64,000 nt of DNA from Candidatus Eiseniibacteriota bacterium (lineage in GTDB: Bacteria; Eisenbacteria; RBG-16-71-46; CAIMUX01): the NCBI GenBank assembly GCA_016712505.1, contig JADJQY010000016.1:32681-96680 (forward strand), given 5' to 3'. Both the position numbers and the translations under genes were made by a program. Shown here one piece after another: positions 52,599 through 59,952 of this stretch (position 1 is its first letter; each line of letters starts with the position of its first letter). The notes beneath the pieces are model-generated. The model was not told where the DNA came from and ran no database searches. It saw only the letters and a list, made by a program, of their open reading frames with translations.

Positions 52599-53663
52599 TC
52601 AGGATCCGCGCTCGACCAGCCAGCGCGCCACCGCCTCAACCCTCAGTGGGAGTGGCCCTTCCGCCAGGAAGTAGGGGGTCTTGCGTCGCGCCAGTTCGGC
52701 CAGAAGCCAGGCGTGTTGGCGCGCCCGGAAGGTCGCATCGAGACGGGTGCCGTCCTGCACGAAGTCGAAGTCCGGGGCGCAGAGCACGACGCGGGGATAG
52801 TTCCGATCCGCGAGCTGTTCGAGCCGCGGGTCCGCTCGGCTGAAGAGCACATGAGAATAGTGGAGCGTGGTCAGGGGCGAGGTGTCACAGAAGAGGAACT
52901 GGTTCGCCGAACGGAGGGCTGTTTCCTCCCGGCTGATCTGGGTCTCTGCGATCCGGAGCAGATCCTCGAACCCCAGGCGACCGTCCCTCTCTTCCCAGAG
53001 GTCTCGACCGTACTCCTCCACTTGGATGGTACCGAAGTGCGACGCCAGTGCCGCGGCCAGGCTGCTCTTCCCCGAAGACTCACCCCCCAGGAGGCAAACC
53101 CGGACCACGAACGAGGCATAGACAGAGGGGGCAAGAAAGTGGCGCAGCGCATGAAGGTCGGACCGTAGCTGCGTGCCTGAGATCGGAACCGCGATCCGAT
53201 CCGGATCGACCAGGACGTGCGCAACCTCGGCCGTATCCTCTTCGTGCTGCCGGTAGAACGCAGTCAGATGGCGCGCAAAGGCATCCCCGTACGACTCGCT
53301 GGTGAACACCGCATCGATCGGCTCCACAGTCAAGCTGCTCAGGATCTTCGCGCAGAACTGGCGGAGCTCCGGAGGATCGGCGTCGTTCCTGGGGAGATGC
53401 CGCGGGGCGTCCGGAGGCAGGTCGTTCATCCTCTCCTGGGCAAGAACGATCGCGCGGACCGTGGGGAATCGATCGTGAAGCCAACGCTCACGCCGCTCCG
53501 GCTCGGACCCAGGGATCTCCGGGTTCGACCAGCTGAGGACCACGACCTCATGGCACTGATCGAGCGCCCTCCGAATGAGCGCCTCGTGTCCCAGGTGGAG
53601 CGGAGCGAACTTCCCCACCACCAATCCTCGTCGGTACCGCGGCGTCAACCGACCCGCACCCAT
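52599..53663 (-). CDS. nadR: NadR-like NMN adenylyltransferase / ribosylnicotinamide kinase
   Basis: A 354-residue two-domain protein without the DNA-binding domain of the enterobacterial form. The N-terminal nucleotidyltransferase starts VGKFAPLHLGHEALIRRA (G-x-F-x-P-x-H-x-G-H) and closes with VPISGTQLRSD (the I-S-x-T/S-x-x-R motif). The C-terminal kinase has the P-loop LLGGESSGKSSLAAAL and FLFCDTSPLTT. Together they would convert nicotinamide riboside to NMN and NAD+. It overlaps pnuC by 19 bases if the ATG at 53663 is used; later TTG/GTG starts are possible. Partner of the transporter gene in front. Last gene of the large minus-strand run. Confidence 0.9.
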   Translation of the reverse strand: MGAGRLTPRYRRGLVVGKFAPLHLGHEALIRRALDQCHEVVVLSWSNPEIPGSEPERRERWLHDRFPTVRAIVLAQERMNDLPPDAPRHLPRNDADPPELRQFCAKILSSLTVEPIDAVFTSESYGDAFARHLTAFYRQHEEDTAEVAHVLVDPDRIAVPISGTQLRSDLHALRHFLAPSVYASFVVRVCLLGGESSGKSSLAAALASHFGTIQVEEYGRDLWEERDGRLGFEDLLRIAETQISREETALRSANQFLFCDTSPLTTLHYSHVLFSRADPRLEQLADRNYPRVVLCAPDFDFVQDGTRLDATFRARQHAWLLAELARRKTPYFLAEGPLPLRVEAVARWLVERGS

Positions 53664-54205
53664 GTGCGCCAGCGGATCAGCGCCACCACCGCATTGATCC
53701 AGTAGGCAAGGTAGAGCAGCGCGGTCAGGCGCAGCCCCCGTGAGAGATACAGCGGCACGGCCACGCTGTTGACCAGAAGCCACATCCACCACGACTCGTA
53801 GCGCCGGCGCATGAGCAGGAGCTGCGCCAGGACGCTGAAGCAGAGGACCACGGAGTCGGCGAGCGGCGCATAGGCATCGGTGAAACGATGGAGGACCCAG
53901 CCGTACCCGGCGGCCGCCACCAGTGCCACCGCACTTCCCGAGACGAGTTCGCCGCGTCCCGCGTGGCGCACCACCGGGGCCGGCCCGCGCTCTCCCCCAC
54001 GCCAGGTCCACCATCCGATCGCGCTGGTAACCACGAAGAACGCCTGCAGGGTGACATCGGCATAGAGCTGATTGCCGAAGAACAGCCAGCCGAAGAGGAC
54101 GCAACCCAGGATCCCGGTCCACCAGGTGTGGACGCTGTTCAGGCCCGCGAGGAGGATCGAGAGGGTATTGACCCCGTTGGCGGCGATCTCCAGCGGAGAG
54201 ATCAC
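53645..54205 (-). CDS. pnuC: Nicotinamide riboside transporter PnuC
   Basis: A 186-residue membrane protein with seven spans of the PnuC/SemiSWEET-like fold. Family pieces: LAGLNSVHTWWTGILGC, GWLFFGNQLYADVTLQAFFV, IGWWTWRGG and YESWWMWLLVNSVAVPLYLSRGL. The Trp-rich W-W-x-W elements line the substrate site in the known structure. Imported nicotinamide riboside is trapped by the kinase domain of the following NadR. Start is GTG, overlapping the stop of the PaaK-like gene as GTGA, so translation is coupled to the unusual operon in front. Confidence 0.93.
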   Translation of the reverse strand: MISPLEIAANGVNTLSILLAGLNSVHTWWTGILGCVLFGWLFFGNQLYADVTLQAFFVVTSAIGWWTWRGGERGPAPVVRHAGRGELVSGSAVALVAAAGYGWVLHRFTDAYAPLADSVVLCFSVLAQLLLMRRRYESWWMWLLVNSVAVPLYLSRGLRLTALLYLAYWINAVVALIRWRTWVRVG

Positions 54206-55569
54206 GCCATCCCGCCGTCCAGCGCGCTGGTGTATTGGATCACCTTGTCCCCGAACTCGCGCACCAGCTCGAGTTGAAGCGACGCTCCCGCCCCGAACAG
54301 CCCCCGAAGCGCATGCTCGACCTCGGCCGGATCGAGCGCCACACCCTGCACGCGCGCCATCACCGAACCGTCGGCGCGTTGGTGCACCGTGTGGCGGGAG
54401 ATGGCGAAGCCTTGAAGCGCATGGGTGATCTCGATGTTATTGAACCACTCGCCGTGCGCCGCGCGAAACCGCACCGGTGGTCGCCCTTCGAGCCCGATCA
54501 GGACAGGGGCATCCCCGACAGCGGAGAGTGCGGCGAAGTCCCCCGTCCGGTAACGCAGCAGGGGAAGCCAGGGATTGAATCCCCCGGACAAGGTGATCTC
54601 CCCCCGTTCGCCATCAGCCACCCGTTCGCCGCCCGCACCGAGGATCTCGACATACAGGCGAGGCTGCAGGAGCCGGTGCCCTCCCAGGACATCGTCGTGG
54701 ACCGCGACCGGTCCCGCTTCGTTCATCGAGTAGAGGTCGAGCACGGGACAGCGGAAATGCGCCTCGAGCCGTCGTCTCAGACCAGGGAGGAGCTGCATCG
54801 AGGTCGAGAGAAGCACGCGCGGGCGGGTGGTCAGCGGTAGGTCGAGCAGCTCGGCAAAGGAGATCGGGTCCCCGGTGTACACCTCGGGCGCGAGTGCATC
54901 GAGGTACTTCGCGCGGTCCGCCGGATCGCGCCAGTCGCCCGGCCACAGGTTGATCTTGACCAACCCCGACTCGTCCATGCTCGGGGTGACAGATACATAG
55001 GTGAAGCAACGCCGCTGCCAGCCGACCAACACCACTCCGACCTTTCCTCGCCCGTGGGTCAGCTCGATCCCCAGGCGGCGCAGCGCGCGCTTGTGGAACG
55101 CGAGATACCCCGCCGCCACGGTAGGGTGAGAGGCGAGGAGCAGCCCGTGCCCGGTGGTGCCGCTGGTGCGGAAGTTGATGAGTCGATCGATCGGCAGATC
55201 GTCCGGCACGAACTGTGCGATGTCCCGCCCCAGATCCCCGCGGTCCGTGGTCGGGAGATCCTCGAAGCGGGGCGGCTTCGAGCCGTAGCGGCGATAGTGC
55301 GGCACCCACTCGAGACAACGTTCGAGGTGTCCCTCGAGCCATGCGGGGTGACCGTTTCGGGGCCAACCGACCTCTGACCGGAGCACCTCCGCCTCGAACG
55401 CCCGAACCTGTTCCAGATCGGTCGCTTCCAGGCGGTTTCCGCTCTGGTTCCTGAAAATCGGCGCATTCGGGTGCTCGCGCAGAAACCGGAGCAACGCCTG
55501 TCCATGCTCGCTCAGGGTCGGATAGCGATCCTGATCGGTGATCTGATCCGGCCGCTCCTTCGTGCTCAT
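54202..55569 (-). CDS. PaaK/F390-synthetase-like adenylate-forming enzyme
   Basis: A 455-residue ANL-superfamily enzyme. Motifs: FRTSGTTGHG (P-loop, residues 134-142), YSMNEAGPVA (adenine/metal motif), LRYRTGDFAAL (ribose-binding Asp), and FGDKVIQYTS near the end, whose Lys may be the adenylation lysine. The closest relatives by pattern are phenylacetate-CoA ligases and coenzyme F390 synthetases, shorter than most acyl-CoA ligases. Such enzymes activate a carboxylate (or in F390 synthetase a phenol) with ATP; the substrate here is unknown. It overlaps the upstream 194-residue gene by ATGA and the downstream pnuC by GTGA, so it is embedded in the radical SAM/vWA operon. Confidence 0.82.
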   Translation of the reverse strand: MSTKERPDQITDQDRYPTLSEHGQALLRFLREHPNAPIFRNQSGNRLEATDLEQVRAFEAEVLRSEVGWPRNGHPAWLEGHLERCLEWVPHYRRYGSKPPRFEDLPTTDRGDLGRDIAQFVPDDLPIDRLINFRTSGTTGHGLLLASHPTVAAGYLAFHKRALRRLGIELTHGRGKVGVVLVGWQRRCFTYVSVTPSMDESGLVKINLWPGDWRDPADRAKYLDALAPEVYTGDPISFAELLDLPLTTRPRVLLSTSMQLLPGLRRRLEAHFRCPVLDLYSMNEAGPVAVHDDVLGGHRLLQPRLYVEILGAGGERVADGERGEITLSGGFNPWLPLLRYRTGDFAALSAVGDAPVLIGLEGRPPVRFRAAHGEWFNNIEITHALQGFAISRHTVHQRADGSVMARVQGVALDPAEVEHALRGLFGAGASLQLELVREFGDKVIQYTSALDGGMA

Positions 55570-56150
55570 TCCCGCCCCCACTTATCGGCCGACTCCTCGG
55601 CCGCTTTCCGCGCCAACTCCTCGCGGATCTTGCGTGCGCGCTCCTCCGCCACGCGGGCCGCCTTGAGTACGCGCGCGCGCTCCACCGAGCTGATGGTCGA
55701 GAGTCGATCTTGTGCCTGGGCCGGAGTCTCTCCGGCCGGCCGCAACCCCAGACGGGCGAGGGCGAGCCGAACCAGCTCCTCACGGCGGTCCGGATCGGCG
55801 GTGAACTTACCGGCCGGAACTCGCTCCGCCAGCGCCCGGGACTCCTGACGCAGCAACTCGAGCACCCCGTCCTGGGGAACTCCTACGGTCGAAATCGATT
55901 CGTCCGCCAGCAGCCAGGCCAGGAGCAGCACCAAGGCGAGCCGATTTCGATCTTCCGCCGCACGCGCCGCGGTGAACTCGACCAGGTCGGCGACGTCGAC
56001 CGTGTATCCCAGGCGGCGCAACAAATCGTGCACCACCGCGTCGACATGCACCTCTCCCTTCCCTCCGATCCAGGGTTCGGCCTGGAAGTCAGGCGGCGTG
56101 TCGGCCAGTCTGCGCATCAGCGCCTCGAGCGCCGGTCCTTCCCGCTCCAT
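55566..56150 (-). CDS. Unknown protein of the MoxR/vWA/radical SAM operon (194 aa)
   Basis: I do not recognise this protein. Residues 1-130 appear globular and helical: HVDAVVHDLLRRLGYTVD, then LALVLLLAWLLADES, a Leu-rich segment probably buried in the fold rather than in a membrane, and VLELLRQESRALAERV. The last 50 residues form a charged Arg/Glu/Ala helix (RARVLKAARVAEERARKIRE). No enzyme motif. It starts one base after the stop of the radical SAM gene and overlaps the next gene by ATGA. The pattern fits an adaptor or substrate-carrier-binding subunit, which is guesswork. Confidence 0.7.
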   Translation of the reverse strand: MEREGPALEALMRRLADTPPDFQAEPWIGGKGEVHVDAVVHDLLRRLGYTVDVADLVEFTAARAAEDRNRLALVLLLAWLLADESISTVGVPQDGVLELLRQESRALAERVPAGKFTADPDRREELVRLALARLGLRPAGETPAQAQDRLSTISSVERARVLKAARVAEERARKIREELARKAAEESADKWGRE

Positions 56151-57117
56151 CTACGCCGCGTACTTCTGGCAGGCCTGGGTGCTCTGGCAGTTGCCGCACA
56201 CCGATCCCGCCCGTGCCCGGGACTGCCCAAAGCGTTGACTCAGGTTCATCATGGCCTCCGCGCAATCCAGCTCTTCGATCGGAACGCCGATCAATCCGGG
56301 GGTGAAGCTGCATGGAGCAACCCGCCCGCGCTCGTCGATAAAGAGGAACGACTCTCCCGGGCGGCAGTCGGTCACGAAGTGGTGGTCGTCCCGGGCCGTC
56401 GCGGCGAACCGTTCGAGGTATGCCGCGCCGCCGAGGAGCCGCCACTTCACGCCGAGCGAGCGAATCGCGCACCCGAGGGATGATGACCCGCAACCGATCG
56501 ACCTCCGCCTCTCTCAACCTGTGCTCGGGGAAGAACTCCGGCCGGTCTGCGCCGCCGAGTTGATTGAACGTGATCTCCACCACACCCCAATCTCCGAGGA
56601 TGCTACACAGGTCCTCGAACTGCTCGAGGTTGTCGCGCATCAGGACCACGTTGGCCCGCAGCCGCAGAGGGGCTTCCCGCTCCCGCGCCTCCCGCGCCAG
56701 GATCGGCACCGACAGCGACAGGTTCTCGAATCCGCCCGGCCAGCCCCGGAGGCGATCGTGCAAGGGGCCCACCCCGTCCACGCTCACTGTCAGCTCCGCG
56801 TAGTGATCGAGCAGGTGGGATCGCACCGCGGCCGACCCAAGAGTCGTTCCGTTCGTGGTCGTGCTTACCCGGAGGCCCAGATCCTCCCGAAAGTGCCGAC
56901 TCACTGCGCGCAGATCGTCCCGACCTAGCGGCTCGCCGCCGATCCAGCTCACCAGCACCGACTCCCCCGAGGCCAGGCTCCAATCCCGGAGCACCGCTCC
57001 GAAGCGTCGGAGCGATTCGACCGAAGTCTCGACCCGCACCCGGTTCAGGGTCCGATCGAACCCGCAGAAGCCGCAGGCGAGATTGCACTGCTCCGTGACA
57101 CGCCAGACCACGACCAT
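56151..57117 (-). pseudogene. Radical SAM/SPASM-like enzyme, split by one frameshift
   Basis: From ATG 57117 the first frame has VTEQCNLACGFC, the CxxxCxxC cluster site (Cys11, Cys15, Cys18), SWIGGEPLGRDDL, a 'TTTNGT' strand and TVSVDGVGPLHDRLRGW, all typical of SPASM-type peptide or protein-modifying radical SAM enzymes. Near 56477-56479, a run of three G on the plus strand, the frame fails; removing one base gives RVIILGCAIRSLGVKWRLLG, which joins to the second frame and ends with CRPGESFLFIDERGRVAPCSF and CGNCQSTQACQKYAA, a Cys-rich end that would hold an auxiliary 4Fe-4S cluster. Total about 322 residues. Because everything on both sides is intact, an assembly error is quite possible. It begins four bases after the vWA gene and abuts the 194-residue gene. 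Confidence 0.82.
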
Positions 57118-57121
57118 CGGG

Positions 57122-58924
57122 TCAGTCCGCCCCCGCTCCGGTCCGGGCCGACTCCGGTACCGGCCCATAGTTTCGCCGGCCGAACTCCGCGGCAAACGCG
57201 ATGAGATCCTCCCAACTCGCCACCCGGTGGACACCCCAGCCTCCCTCTTCGCGGGCTCTCCGGATCAGGGCATGTGGACTTCCCGCCGGTGCGGACTGTT
57301 CCCAGCTCTCAGGGAGGTTCAGCACCATCGTCCCCCCGCCACCGGCGGCGCGCAGGGCGTCGACCGAAACCGTCCAACCATCGTTCCCGCGCTCATCGGT
57401 CTCGAACATGGTCGAGATCCCATCGTCCGAGATCAACAGGATGTGCACCGGACGCGCTTCCTTGCCTCGTTTCGCGTAGGTCTCTCGCAGTCGATGAATC
57501 GGGAAGTTGGTTCCGCCCCCGAAGTAGGCGGTGATCACTCCGAGTAGGGCGCGTTCGTCTCGCACGAAGCCATCCGTCTCCTGCACTTGAGACTTACCGC
57601 TCCAGAGCGTCGCGCGCACGCTCGCTCCCGCGCGCAGGGCAGAGAGGCAGAGGATTGCGCCGGCCAGCGCGGGAAAGGAGATCATTCGACTCGGATCGGC
57701 CATCGATCCCGAACTATCCACATAGAGGTCGAGATCGATCGGCAGACGACGCGGCTCCTTCCCCTCGGTCGTCCCCCAGACGCGCCGCACCGTGGTCATC
57801 CCCGGAATCACCCGCGGACTCTGCAAGACCGACTGCACCCAGTCAGCGTCGTCCAGCGCATGCCCGATGTCCCAGGGCTCGAGGCCTTCCGGCAGCGGAT
57901 CACTGCCGGAAGGCTGCCGTCGGGTCGGGAACCGGACCAGATGTTTGAGCGCCTGCTCGCGATAGTACCGCACCGCCGCCTCGTGATCGTCGATGCGGAT
58001 CCCCGCGGCGCGAAAGATCTCGCCGTAGACATAGGGCTCGCGCGACTGCCCGCGCCCCTGGCCCGCACCACCCGGTTGCGCCGGTATGGTCTCCGCCGGA
58101 GAGCCGGCGTCATCCGGGGCAAGATCGTTCAAATCGGGATCCCGTGCAGGGTGGATCGCCCCGTCCCGCTCTCCCGCATCCTCTTCACTCAAGCCGGCCG
58201 GGTCGCCCCCCTTGGCCGCGTGCTGCGTATCGTGCCACTGCGCGATCAACTCCGCTGACTTCCGGTCCTCCAGCAGGTGAGGCAACAGCAGCGCGGCGAA
58301 TCTTCCCGCCCCCTCCAACCAGTCACGAGCGTAGCTCCGAATGAGCCGCGCCCCGAGAATCGCGTCTCCCTCGAGTCGATCGTCCGTCTCTCCCCCGGCC
58401 AAAGAGCCGCGCTCGAGACTCCAGAGGATCTCGTAGATCCGCATGTAGAGGGTCCAGACCGCGCCGTGCGCGCCGCCGCTCAACTTCCGGTAGATCGCGT
58501 CCATGCGCAATCCCGCACTCCGCTGCAGCCGGTCGTTGATCAAGAGGTCGTCGTAAAGATTGGCCACCATTCCGGCTTGCTGCTCGATCGAAGGAAGCGC
58601 CCAACGCATGCGCGCGATCTGCTTGACGTGATCGGTGAGGTTCGCCGGCGCGAGGACGTGGTGACCGATCTCGTGCGCCAGGATCTCGACTGCGTACTCC
58701 TGCAGACCAAGCGTCGCCACCTGGGTCAGATCGACGACCACCGCTTGATCGTCGAGACGGATCATGGCGAAACTCCCCGACAGCCCCTCGCGCTTCGCCG
58801 CGTCCCGATCGAGGCAGAGCATGGGGGGCCGCAGATGGGTGAATCGGCTCCACGCCCCCAGCGCCTTCGGCCACTGCGCCATCCAGTGCGCGCGCAGCCC
58901 TTCGAGGTTCGTTCCATCGGTCAT
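57122..58924 (-). CDS. HExxH-metallopeptidase-like / vWA domain protein
   Basis: A 600-residue protein with two parts. The N-terminal 330 residues look like a zinc peptidase domain of the kind fused to vWA-like modules (DUF2201-type): EILAHEIGHHVLAP (His84, Glu85, His88) followed by NLYDDLLINDRLQ, which could hold a third ligand. A low-complexity Gly/Glu/Asp linker covers about 235-300. The C-terminal vWA domain has an intact MIDAS: DLYVDSSGSM (Asp403, Ser405, Ser407), a GGGTNFP Thr loop and LLISDDG. With a MoxR ATPase in the same operon this makes a MoxR-vWA pair, which in known cases (CbbQO, NorQD, CoxDE, GvpN) remodels or loads metal into a target protein. The target here is not known. No signal peptide. 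Confidence 0.82.
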   Translation of the reverse strand: MTDGTNLEGLRAHWMAQWPKALGAWSRFTHLRPPMLCLDRDAAKREGLSGSFAMIRLDDQAVVVDLTQVATLGLQEYAVEILAHEIGHHVLAPANLTDHVKQIARMRWALPSIEQQAGMVANLYDDLLINDRLQRSAGLRMDAIYRKLSGGAHGAVWTLYMRIYEILWSLERGSLAGGETDDRLEGDAILGARLIRSYARDWLEGAGRFAALLLPHLLEDRKSAELIAQWHDTQHAAKGGDPAGLSEEDAGERDGAIHPARDPDLNDLAPDDAGSPAETIPAQPGGAGQGRGQSREPYVYGEIFRAAGIRIDDHEAAVRYYREQALKHLVRFPTRRQPSGSDPLPEGLEPWDIGHALDDADWVQSVLQSPRVIPGMTTVRRVWGTTEGKEPRRLPIDLDLYVDSSGSMADPSRMISFPALAGAILCLSALRAGASVRATLWSGKSQVQETDGFVRDERALLGVITAYFGGGTNFPIHRLRETYAKRGKEARPVHILLISDDGISTMFETDERGNDGWTVSVDALRAAGGGGTMVLNLPESWEQSAPAGSPHALIRRAREEGGWGVHRVASWEDLIAFAAEFGRRNYGPVPESARTGAGAD

Positions 58925-58941
58925 CTTGAAGCTTGCCGTCT

Positions 58942-59544
58942 CTAGCCCAACGCCACCAGCGTGATGGTGTGCGAGTGCGGTGTCGTGGCGGCCACCGTGT
59001 AGGCGCTCGCCACCAGGCTGTTTGGCTGCTCGAGAACCGGCAGCGCGAGCGACTGCCCCCCACGTATGAGAGTCCCCCGCTTCAGTTCCAGGTCGCGCGG
59101 CCAGGCTCGATTCTGCGCCGCTTGCTCGAACTCGCCCGCCGTGGCGCGATGAAAGGTCGCACCGTAGAGGTCCACGGTCATCAGCCAATGCTCCGCTCCG
59201 CTGCGAACCAGGAACTGCTCTTCCGCGGCGGCCACCTGCGGTGGCTGCCGGAACAGACCACCAAACCCGCGAAAAGCTCCCACCTCGGCCACCAACCGCA
59301 GGCCGGAGCGTTCTCCGTTCGGATCGAACCAGGGGTTGTCGTGGAACCCCGCTCGCAGTTCTTTCCAGGATCCACTCCTCACGTCTAGCGCAGCCCGCAC
59401 CAGCCCCTCGTCCAGGCCGTCCGCCACGGCGAGCGCTCCGGAGCGGTGATGCGCCAGCCCCGCGCGCCACGCCGCCACCTGGCCGACCCGAAGCAGGGTC
59501 TCCAGATCGCCGCAGCGTGGGGCTATCGTGGCCATCCGAGCCAC
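58942..59544 (-). CDS. Unknown protein of the MoxR/vWA operon (200 aa)
   Basis: Not recognised. About 200 residues, soluble. GTG at 59544 or ATG at 59535 are possible starts, with GGAGGAG in front of both. A helical first third (DLETLLRVGQVAAWRAG, LDEGLVRAALDV) leads to a mixed domain with Trp/Phe-rich strands (HDNPWFDPNGE, EHWLMTVDLYGATFHRA) and a final strand pair (SLVASAYTVAATTPHSHTITLV). The position between MoxR and vWA genes is where such operons often carry fast-evolving 'bpX'-like or adaptor proteins. It overlaps the 139-residue gene by 22 bases. Confidence 0.65.
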   Translation of the reverse strand: MARMATIAPRCGDLETLLRVGQVAAWRAGLAHHRSGALAVADGLDEGLVRAALDVRSGSWKELRAGFHDNPWFDPNGERSGLRLVAEVGAFRGFGGLFRQPPQVAAAEEQFLVRSGAEHWLMTVDLYGATFHRATAGEFEQAAQNRAWPRDLELKRGTLIRGGQSLALPVLEQPNSLVASAYTVAATTPHSHTITLVALG

Positions 59545-59942
59545 CCACTCCTCCGCACGCCCCCCTCACCCTCCAGGTTGACCACGGCATTGGTGAGAGC
59601 GGCCAGGAGTCGGCGAGGAGTGGCAGCAAGCAACCCGCCGGTCGCCGTGGCCACCTCCCGCCACGCCGCCTCGATCTGTCGGGAGCGAGCCTGCCCCCCA
59701 ACGAGCCCCTTCGAGAACAGCTCCAGGCCAATGTCGTAGGCCGCATCTACCACGCTGTGGATCCGCTCGCCATTCCCGGCGGGAACCGCCTGCGCCAGCG
59801 GGTCGATCGACTCGGCCACGAACGAGAGGAAGGCCTGCCCGTCCAGACCCGCGTTGGCGCGCCGGGCATCGGCGAACCTATGGTTCAGCTCGTCTCGTGT
59901 CGCCTGGAGCACCGAGCCCAGACGATCGCTCACCCGCGGCAT
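59523..59942 (-). CDS. Unknown protein of the MoxR/vWA operon (139 aa)
   Basis: Not recognised. A 139-residue, almost purely helical soluble protein (RLGSVLQATRDELNHRFADA, AFLSFVAESIDPLAQAV, RQIEAAWREVATATGGLLAA in parts), with a short basic end. No motif. Starts ten bases after the MoxR stop and overlaps the next gene, so it is part of the operon. Confidence 0.65.
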   Translation of the reverse strand: MPRVSDRLGSVLQATRDELNHRFADARRANAGLDGQAFLSFVAESIDPLAQAVPAGNGERIHSVVDAAYDIGLELFSKGLVGGQARSRQIEAAWREVATATGGLLAATPRRLLAALTNAVVNLEGEGGVRRSGWLGWPR

Positions 59943-59952
59943 CGCAGCAACC

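Noticed and set aside
57122..59746. Extending the vWA protein to the longer frame start at 59746
   Set aside because: The upstream part overlaps two other genes, has Arg/Pro/Gly-rich composition, and the natural start MTDGTNLEG fits the domain border.
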